Assembly (NCBI GenBank): GCA_023408315.1
Contig: JAEYKI010000005.1
Span: forward strand, 1-20,416
Direction of reading: 5' to 3'
Source of the DNA: Bacillota bacterium
GTDB taxonomy: Bacteria; Bacillota; Clostridia; Christensenellales; Christensenellaceae
DNA length: 20,416 nt
The notes under the pieces are model-generated. The model had not been told where the DNA came from. It did not search any database and saw only the letters and a list, made by a program, of their open reading frames with translations. Each line of letters begins with the position of its first letter. Position 1 is the first letter of the stretch. A program made the translations under genes and the position numbers. Shown here piece by piece: positions 6,652 to 12,057 of this stretch.

Positions 6652-7754
6652 AATACTATCTCCTTTAATATTTCGTTCATGTAGACTGTCCTCTCCTCCT
6701 GGATGGACCGGTAACAGGCTTCCACTGCCGCCATGGTATGCAGGTTATCCACGCCGCCAATCTCCGGCTCCGTTCCCGCTTCCACAGCGCGCAAAAGCTG
6801 CGCCATGGTGCCGCGGAACGCATCCGGGAACCACAGCCTGTTTAAGGCAGGTTCAAACCACTGGTTCGGGTACTTTTTGCTTGTGAATTTAATAGTGCTG
6901 GGCGTTGGCGTTTCCGCATACCAAAAGATGCGTCCCTCAGCCATGCCGTCTTCCCCCACCACGCGCCATTTGATGTAAAAGTCCTTCTCCGCGCCTTCGC
7001 CCGGCCAGGCCCATACGTCGTCCAGGCTGGTGGCCATAGTTTCGTCCGCATATTGGAAGGTATATTGGCTCACGCCGTCTATGTGATTGAATTCCGTTCT
7101 GGGGTCTCTTCTGGTGGTGGCGGTGATTTTTTCCGGGTCTCCAAACAGGTAACGGAATACGTCAATGTGATGGATGCCCATATTCAGAATCTCAATGCGG
7201 TCGTATTTCTGCAAAAATCCCTGCCAGTGGGGAATCGCACGCATGTCTATGGATGCAAGCACCACCTTGCCCAGCAGGTTTTTCTCCAGCAGGGTTTTAA
7301 GCGCCCGGATGGAAGGATCGTACCGCATATTGCTGTTTACGCCAAGTTTTATCCCCGCATCCTTGCACAGCCGCACAATATCCACCGCTTCCTGCAAATT
7401 CATGGCCAAAGGCTTCTGGCACAAGATCCCCTTAATATGCTTGTGTTTCACCGCTTCCCGCACAATTGCAAGCTGCTGATCCGGGGGCACCGCAATATCC
7501 AGTATCTCCACCTGTTCGTCCTGCAGCAGCTCCTGCCAGGAATCGTATACGTTTGGTATGCTGTGCCTCTTCGCAACAGCCTCGGACTCCTCCCTGTTCA
7601 GGGAAGTGATGGCGTACGGGTTAAAGCCAACGCTTCTATACGCTACCAAATGCTGTTCGCGCACAATGAACCCCGCGCCAATATTGCCAATCCTAAAATC
7701 CTTTTTGTCTGGCAACACAGGGTCTATCCGTAGATCAAAATCAATTTCGCTCAT
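6648..7754 (-). CDS. Gfo/Idh/MocA-family NAD(P)-dependent oxidoreductase
   Basis: A 368-residue two-domain dehydrogenase: Rossmann domain with G-N-I-G-A-G (23-28) after an unusual acidic leader of about 20 residues, then the alpha/beta catalytic domain with N-M-G-I-H-H-I-D (191-198), the conserved His/Asp pair. The usual E-K-P motif reads C-Q-K-P-L-A (Q113). The family oxidises sugars, cyclitols or glycosides using NAD(P). I chose the ATG at 7754, with AAGGAGG 6 bases upstream; the GTG at 7775 lies before that site and the ATG at 7760 abuts it. It is 24 bases after the RbsD-like gene and overlaps the TIM-barrel gene by 4 bases. Confidence 0.92.
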   Translation of the reverse strand: MSEIDFDLRIDPVLPDKKDFRIGNIGAGFIVREQHLVAYRSVGFNPYAITSLNREESEAVAKRHSIPNVYDSWQELLQDEQVEILDIAVPPDQQLAIVREAVKHKHIKGILCQKPLAMNLQEAVDIVRLCKDAGIKLGVNSNMRYDPSIRALKTLLEKNLLGKVVLASIDMRAIPHWQGFLQKYDRIEILNMGIHHIDVFRYLFGDPEKITATTRRDPRTEFNHIDGVSQYTFQYADETMATSLDDVWAWPGEGAEKDFYIKWRVVGEDGMAEGRIFWYAETPTPSTIKFTSKKYPNQWFEPALNRLWFPDAFRGTMAQLLRAVEAGTEPEIGGVDNLHTMAAVEACYRSIQEERTVYMNEILKEIVL

Positions 7755-7778
7755 ATCCATCCTCCTTATATTCACGGT

Positions 7779-8273
7779 CTACAGATTTGGAACTTCGTTT
7801 TCTTTCATTCTTCTGCGTCTCTCCACATACGCCGGAAGAATATTGATGTCCGGCTCGTTAAACCAGGCAAAAGGGTCTGTGCTGGCCACAAGGGCGACAT
7901 TTGCCCAGGCGTTAAAGGAGCCGGAGCGGATGATCACCTTTGCCTTTGGAGCAACGGTTTCCACTAGCTCCTCATGCGTTACTGCCTTAAACGACGCGCC
8001 GCTTCCGGTATAAATATTCTGCAGCTGCGTATACAGCAATGGGTGGTGCGTCTGCACCTCGGGCGCAAACCACACTTCCTCCGCAAACAGTTCCTGCCTT
8101 AAAACGCGGAGTATGTCCAGCACATCCGGCAGGTTTTCATAAAATCCTAGGTCTATTCTGTTTGCATCCCTGGGGACCGGAAATCCGGCGTCCGTTATCA
8201 GAACAATATCCGAATGACCCACTTCCGCAAGCGCTTTTGCCAGGCCGGGATGAAGAATTCTGTTTTTCCGCAT
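7779..8273 (-). CDS. RbsD/FucU-family sugar mutarotase (pyranase), with C-terminal extension
   Basis: A 164-residue protein closely resembling D-ribose pyranase RbsD: G-H-S-D-I-V-L-I-T-D-A-G-F-P-V-P with H20 and D28 at the catalytic positions, A-V-T-H-E-E-L, and V-I-I-R-S-G-S-F-N-A-W-A-N. The last motif has W where RbsD usually has Y. RbsD-type proteins interconvert pyranose and furanose forms, feeding the RbsK-type kinase encoded just upstream. The family is normally about 131-140 residues; this one carries roughly 34 extra (from about 131) with an Arg-rich stretch. The start at 8273 lies one base past the kinase stop, with AAGGAGGG inside the kinase end. The frame is open upstream to 8480, but that part is not protein-like. 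Confidence 0.92.
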   Translation of the reverse strand: MRKNRILHPGLAKALAEVGHSDIVLITDAGFPVPRDANRIDLGFYENLPDVLDILRVLRQELFAEEVWFAPEVQTHHPLLYTQLQNIYTGSGASFKAVTHEELVETVAPKAKVIIRSGSFNAWANVALVASTDPFAWFNEPDINILPAYVERRRRMKENEVPNL

Positions 8274-8274
8274 C

Positions 8275-9198
8275 TCAGGCGCCCTCCTTGTGCGTATCCA
8301 TAAACTCCTGCACCTGGTCTTTGTAATGGTAGGAGGGAATGGTCTCCCATTTGGTGCAGCACAGCGCGGCCACCGCGTTTGCATAGTGCACCGCTTCTCC
8401 CAATGTTTTATTGCCGGCCAGGGCGGAGGCAAGAGATGCATTAAAGGAATCTCCCGCTCCGTTGCTGTCCACAACGTCAATCTTATACGGTTTTACGTGG
8501 TAAGTCTCCCGGCTGTTGAAAATAAAGGCGCCCTTGTCACCAAGCGTCATCACCACATTGCCGCATCCGGTTTTCAGGACATCTTTTGCGATTTCCTCAT
8601 ACGTCTTGCCCTCGCTTCCCTTGCCGGTAATAATCCCCGCTTCGGTCTCGTTAGGCGTAATAATATCCACAAAACCCAGGTCATACCCGCTCAGGTCAAT
8701 CGCCGGGGCGGGATTCAATATGGTTGTCTTGCCCAGTTCTTTGGCTTTTTTAAGCGCGTACAGAGCCGTTTTTGCGGATATCTCCAACTGCGCCAGAACC
8801 ACGTCTGCTTCCCGAATCAATTGGATATTCCTGTCTATGTCGGTTTCGCAAAACAAATCGTTCGCACCCTTGTCCACCACAATCACATTATGCGCCGCCT
8901 TGTCTTTGATAATAAACCCAATCCCAGTAGGCCGCTCGGCCGCCTTCCGGATGCCGCTTGTACGAATCCCTTCCGATTGCATCAGGTCAAAAAACTCGGA
9001 ACCGTACATGTCGTCTCCCACAACGCCTATGTATCCCACCTGCGCTCCCAGGCGCGCCGCCTGCACCGCCATATCGGATCCTTTTCCGCCAAATGTCTGC
9101 CTGAAATCGTACCCCGTCAGGGTTTCACCTACCACCGGAATACGGTCCGCCGTCATCACAAGCGCTTTTGCATAGCTGCCAATCACACAAACCTTCAT
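8275..9198 (-). CDS. PfkB/ribokinase-family sugar kinase (RbsK-like)
   Basis: A 307-residue ribokinase-like kinase. It has the N-terminal sugar-binding motif G-G-K-G-S-D-M-A-V-Q-A-A-R-L-G, N-P-A-P, P-N-E-T-E, and the second PfkB signature D-S-N-G-A-G-D-S-F-N-A-S with the catalytic Asp. It transfers phosphate from ATP to a (deoxy)pentose-like sugar; with RbsD- and DeoC-like partners, 2-deoxyribose, ribose or a related sugar are the natural guesses. I prefer the ATG at 9198, which has a GGGGGA ribosome site about 10 bases upstream and starts at M-K-V-C-V-I-G-S. The ATG at 9222 (8 residues longer) overlaps the deoC stop but has no ribosome site. It is followed immediately by the RbsD-like gene. 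Confidence 0.92.
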   Translation of the reverse strand: MKVCVIGSYAKALVMTADRIPVVGETLTGYDFRQTFGGKGSDMAVQAARLGAQVGYIGVVGDDMYGSEFFDLMQSEGIRTSGIRKAAERPTGIGFIIKDKAAHNVIVVDKGANDLFCETDIDRNIQLIREADVVLAQLEISAKTALYALKKAKELGKTTILNPAPAIDLSGYDLGFVDIITPNETEAGIITGKGSEGKTYEEIAKDVLKTGCGNVVMTLGDKGAFIFNSRETYHVKPYKIDVVDSNGAGDSFNASLASALAGNKTLGEAVHYANAVAALCCTKWETIPSYHYKDQVQEFMDTHKEGA

Positions 9199-9221
9199 TG
9201 CGCTTAAATCCCCCTTATTCA

Positions 9222-9920
9222 TTAATAAGCGTTTATATCTCCAACCAAACCGTCAACAATCTGCGGCCCGGAGCTTGTTCCCACCAGTTCGGCCCCCGCC
9301 TCAAACAATGCTTTCATCTTTTCAAGCGAGTTTACTTTGCCGGATACCTTTACCCTGCACGGTTCCTTGATATTGTCTTTTAATATTTTCACATCGTGCA
9401 CGGTCGCCTCGCAGCCGCCCACGCCCCAGCCGCTGGACTGCTTGACCCAGTCTATTCCCGCTTCATACGCAAGGCGCGCTGCTTTTACCTTCTGCTCCTC
9501 GTTTAAAAAGCCAAACTCCAGCATGGCCTTTACAATAATGCCTTCGCCGTGCGAGACTTCCACAATCTGCTTCATTTCCTCAAAATATTCTTTTTCCTGC
9601 CCGCCAATCAGCAAACCGGGGTTTGGGGGAAAGTCAAACTGGTCAGCGCCCGTTTTAGCCAGCTCCCGCAAGGCCGCAAGCTTCATTTCAAGCGTGTCGT
9701 TCGCCATGGGAAAATTCAGTGTAGTGGCAACTTCTATACCCGTGCCTTTCAAAATATCTTTTGCCAGGCTCACAAAACAGGGAGAAATCATAACCGCCTG
9801 AAAATCGTACTTTGCGCATTTTTCAATGTGCTGAATTGCTCCGTCCCTTGTTAAATCCGGGTTCACGTTGGTAAACTGGATTGCTTTTGCAATCTGCTTC
9901 TTATCTGTAAAATCAATCAT
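9222..9920 (-). CDS. DeoC-family (deoxyribose-phosphate aldolase-like) class I aldolase
   Basis: A 232-residue DERA-like TIM barrel, first gene of the sugar operon. The Schiff-base lysine is K160 (W-V-K-Q-S-S-G), the second catalytic lysine K191 (R-V-K-V-S-G-K-V), D96 fits the catalytic Asp (G-A-D-Q-F-D), and the phosphate loop G-T-S-S-G is present (214-218). Canonical DERA cleaves 2-deoxyribose-5-phosphate to acetaldehyde and glyceraldehyde-3-phosphate. Departures are K-Q-S-S-G-W for K-T-S-T-G-F, and S-G-K-V for S-G-G-I where glycines contact phosphate, so the substrate may differ. The start at 9920 has AAAGGAG 11 bases upstream; the open frame to 9965 has no ribosome site. It is transcribed divergently from the AraC-type regulator. 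Confidence 0.9.
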   Translation of the reverse strand: MIDFTDKKQIAKAIQFTNVNPDLTRDGAIQHIEKCAKYDFQAVMISPCFVSLAKDILKGTGIEVATTLNFPMANDTLEMKLAALRELAKTGADQFDFPPNPGLLIGGQEKEYFEEMKQIVEVSHGEGIIVKAMLEFGFLNEEQKVKAARLAYEAGIDWVKQSSGWGVGGCEATVHDVKILKDNIKEPCRVKVSGKVNSLEKMKALFEAGAELVGTSSGPQIVDGLVGDINAY

Positions 9921-9982
9921 CTTTATATACGCTCCTTTGTATTTTATAACTGTCCCTATTATCATTTTATAAAATCCATCAA

Positions 9983-10011
9983 ATCATACCTTAAGTTTAT
10001 AGACAGAAAAA
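9983..10011 (-). promoter_or_regulatory. Possible activator-dependent promoter of the sugar operon
   Basis: On the minus strand a TATGAT -10 (9988-9983) has only TTTTTC (10011-10006) at the 17-base -35 position. A good -10 with a poor -35 fits a promoter needing an activator such as the divergent AraC-type protein. Confidence 0.35.
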
Positions 10012-10027
10012 CTTTAAAATACGGACA
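10002..10027. promoter_or_regulatory. Possible AraC-type direct-repeat operator
   Basis: GACA occurs at 10002-10005 and 10024-10027, a 22-bp step (two helical turns). On the minus strand each TGTC is followed by an AT-rich block containing TTAA. The proximal copy abuts the weak -35 of the sugar-operon promoter. The motif is short, so this is tentative. Confidence 0.25.
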
Positions 10028-10034
10028 ATTTTTA

Positions 10035-10063
10035 TTGATTCACTTATTTATCTACACTATAAT
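10035..10063 (+). promoter_or_regulatory. Promoter of the AraC-type regulator, placing the transcript start at the ATG
   Basis: TTGATT (10035-10040), 17 bases, perfect TATAAT (10058-10063). Initiation about 7 bases downstream falls on position 10070, the A of the start codon, predicting a leaderless mRNA. Confidence 0.65.
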
Positions 10064-10069
10064 TTTAAT

Positions 10070-10933
10070 ATGGAAACAACAAATCAGTTTTACAGTAAAA
10101 ATGAATTTGTAAAAAGCCGGGTGAATGTTTGGGAAGAACACCTTACGCAGAATTTTCCCGTGCATTTTCACGATTTTTCGGAGCTTGCCATCATTACGGG
10201 CGGAAAAGCCGTCCACATCATAGATGGCAGTGAGTACGCCATTCAGCCTGGCGATATTTATGTGATTAAAGGAAATACAACCCACGGCTTTTCCCAGGTT
10301 AAAAACCTCTCGCTGTACAACATTGCGTATACGGAGAACGAACCCGTTCTGGAATACAACTTTCTGCGTGTGATGTCCGGGTTTCAGGCGCTTTTCTTTG
10401 TAGAGCCAATTTACAGAAAGCAGCTGCATTTTGAGCACAGGCTGCATCTTGGCTATGCGGAAATGAACTTTGTGGAAAGTATTCTAAAAATAATGGCAAC
10501 AGAAAATAAAAACCATCCGCAATACGACCGCATTCTGCGCATCCATTTTACCAGCTTCATTACTTTTTTATCCAGACAGTACGAGCAGATGAACGACGAA
10601 AGCAAAATAACATCCATATCGGATACGCTCGCCTTTATAGAAAAAAACTACACCCAGCAGATCACCATTGAAGAACTGTCTCAAATGGCGCATGTTTCAA
10701 ACAGGCATTTTATACGGCTTTTTATCCAAAACTATGGCATCACGCCCAAACAGTATATCATGCAGTTGCGGCTGCGCCATGCATGCCGCCAGCTGGAACA
10801 GTCTGTACGGCCTATTTCAGACATCGCGCTGGAGAGCGGATTTTCGGATACCAACTATTTTACTTCCTTTTTTAAATCCAAAATGAGCAAATCGCCCAAA
10901 GAGTACAGAAGCCACTTTTTGCTGAACCAATAA
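10070..10933 (+). CDS. AraC-family transcriptional regulator with cupin sensor domain
   Basis: A 287-residue regulator. The N-terminal cupin domain has V-H-F-H-D-F-S-E-L (31-39) and G-D-I-Y-V-I-K-G-N-T-T-H-G-F (61-74). The C-terminal ~100 residues form the AraC double helix-turn-helix (I-T-I-E-E-L-S-Q-M-A-H-V-S-N-R-H-F, then P-I-S-D-I-A-L-E-S-G-F-S-D-T-N-Y-F and the closing P-K-E-Y-R). Such proteins bind a small sugar-like ligand and usually activate an adjacent operon. It diverges from the DeoC-RbsK-RbsD operon across 149 bases, so that operon is the likely target. No ribosome site precedes the ATG; promoter geometry suggests a leaderless transcript. Confidence 0.95.
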   Translation: METTNQFYSKNEFVKSRVNVWEEHLTQNFPVHFHDFSELAIITGGKAVHIIDGSEYAIQPGDIYVIKGNTTHGFSQVKNLSLYNIAYTENEPVLEYNFLRVMSGFQALFFVEPIYRKQLHFEHRLHLGYAEMNFVESILKIMATENKNHPQYDRILRIHFTSFITFLSRQYEQMNDESKITSISDTLAFIEKNYTQQITIEELSQMAHVSNRHFIRLFIQNYGITPKQYIMQLRLRHACRQLEQSVRPISDIALESGFSDTNYFTSFFKSKMSKSPKEYRSHFLLNQ

Positions 10934-11004
10934 TCCCGTATTGCAATAGTGGCGTTATTGGGGTAAGTTATACATAAAGCTTAAAGCAAACGGAGGCTGA
11001 GCAG

Positions 11005-11469
11005 TTGGAAGGAAAAACGCCGAACGAAACAAAGGTGGTTATGACGGAACTTGTGTTGCCCGGGATGACAAATCTTCTGGGGAATCTGCTGGGCGGGCAG
11101 TTGATGCACTGGATGGATATTGCAGGCGCCTTGTGCTGTATGAGGCATTCCAACGCGCAGGTCGCCACTGTGGCGGTGGAAGCGCTGACATTCAAACACC
11201 CCGCCCGCCAGGGTGAAATGGTGAGCATTGAAGCAAAACTGGTTTGGACAGGCGCCACCTCCATGAAAACAAAAATTACGGCCACAGCCGAAAATCTGGC
11301 TACCGGAGCCGTCATTATAACAAACGTTGCCAAATTTACTTTTGTGGCTTTGGATAAAGACGGACGCAAAGCTGCCATTCCCAAACTGATTCCAAAAACA
11401 GACGAAGAAAAACAGGCCTTTGAAAAAGAGGAACAGGAGTACCTGGCGCGCAGGGCTGCTAAGCGCTAA
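11005..11469 (+). CDS. Hotdog-fold acyl-CoA thioesterase (YciA/BACH-like)
   Basis: A 154-residue single-hotdog protein. It has the helix motif N-L-L-G-G-Q-L-M-H-W-M-D-I-A-G-A with likely catalytic D38, then T-V-A-V-E-A-L-T-F-K-H-P-A-R-Q-G-E-M-V and A-K-F-T-F-V-A-L-D strands of acyl-CoA thioester hydrolases. It would hydrolyse acyl-CoA to free acid and CoA in the cytosol. The start is TTG at 11005, supported by GGAGG 8 bases upstream; no ATG or GTG fits as well. The tail is charged (E/K-rich). It lies 71 bases after the AraC-type gene on the same strand and ends at a terminator; a functional link to the sugar genes is not evident. Confidence 0.9.
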   Translation: MEGKTPNETKVVMTELVLPGMTNLLGNLLGGQLMHWMDIAGALCCMRHSNAQVATVAVEALTFKHPARQGEMVSIEAKLVWTGATSMKTKITATAENLATGAVIITNVAKFTFVALDKDGRKAAIPKLIPKTDEEKQAFEKEEQEYLARRAAKR

Positions 11470-11505
11470 AAAAGCCGTATGCGCCATAAAGGCGCAAACG
11501 GCTTT
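11468..11505 (-). terminator. Terminator for the nrdDG transcript
   Basis: AAAGCCGT and GCGCC (11471-11485) pair with GGCGC and ACGGCTTT (11491-11505), with a 2-base internal loop. Read on the minus strand it is followed by TTTTTT ending at 11468. The hairpin starts within the last codon region of the thioesterase gene. Confidence 0.7.
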
Positions 11506-11523
11506 AAAAACAAAAAGATACCC

Positions 11524-11546
11524 GCGGCTATGAAGGCCGCTTTTTT
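11524..11546 (+). terminator. Terminator for the thioesterase transcript
   Basis: GCGGCT (11524-11529) pairs with GGCCGC (11535-11540, one G-T pair) across a 5-base loop, then six T (11541-11546) on the plus strand. Confidence 0.78.
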
Positions 11547-11553
11547 AAACAGA

Positions 11554-12057
11554 TCAAAGGGCGGCGGTCACCAGTTCGCCGCTCAGTGAAGATTTTACGT
11601 CTATAAGCCGCTGGTTCGCAGAACCCCTAAAATGCAGGCCGTAGCTTTTTAGGTTCTGGATAAACGGCCCGTCCACCAGAATATCCGTCTGTTCTAATAG
11701 GGCCATCACGCCTTCCTCCCTCTTAGCCCTTTCCATCAGTTCTTCAAAAGTAAAACCGGTGTAAGTAACCACGTCAAACCCTCCGCCATGCGCCCGGCGC
11801 GCCAGTTCCGCCATGGGCAGCGCCTGACAGAACGGTTCCCCGCCGCTTAAGGTAAGGCCCTGCAGCATGGGGTTTTTTTTCATTTCCCAAATAATCGTAT
11901 CACAATCCGTTTCAAATCCGCTTAAAAACTCCCATGTTTGCGGGTTGTGGCAGCCTTTGCACCGGTGCGGGCAACCCTGTGCAAACACAGTAAACCGTAT
12001 GCCCGGCCCGTCCACAATGGATTCCCGTACAATTCCCGCCAGTCGCAATTTGTTCAC
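11554..12057 (-). CDS. nrdG: Anaerobic ribonucleotide reductase activating protein (NrdG)
   Basis: A 167-residue radical-SAM enzyme. The cluster motif C-P-H-R-C-K-G-C gives C29, C33 and C36 for the [4Fe-4S] site, and L-S-G-G-E-P is the SAM-binding motif. NrdG uses SAM to make the glycyl radical on NrdD under anoxia. The start is GTG at 12057, overlapping the nrdD stop (GTGA), so translation is coupled; GGAG lies 5 bases upstream. The frame is open upstream to 12261, but that is the nrdD reading region. The length fits the family. Confidence 0.96.
   Translation of the reverse strand: MNKLRLAGIVRESIVDGPGIRFTVFAQGCPHRCKGCHNPQTWEFLSGFETDCDTIIWEMKKNPMLQGLTLSGGEPFCQALPMAELARRAHGGGFDVVTYTGFTFEELMERAKREEGVMALLEQTDILVDGPFIQNLKSYGLHFRGSANQRLIDVKSSLSGELVTAAL

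Noticed and set aside
8274..8480. N-terminal extension of the RbsD-like protein
   Set aside because: It overlaps the kinase gene in another frame; the RbsD fold begins at the Met at 8273, with H20 and D28 in register with E. coli RbsD.
11554..11560. Treating the 11468-11505 hairpin as the thioesterase terminator
   Set aside because: On the plus strand it is followed by AAAAA rather than T; the T-run is on the minus strand, and a separate plus-strand terminator follows at 11524.
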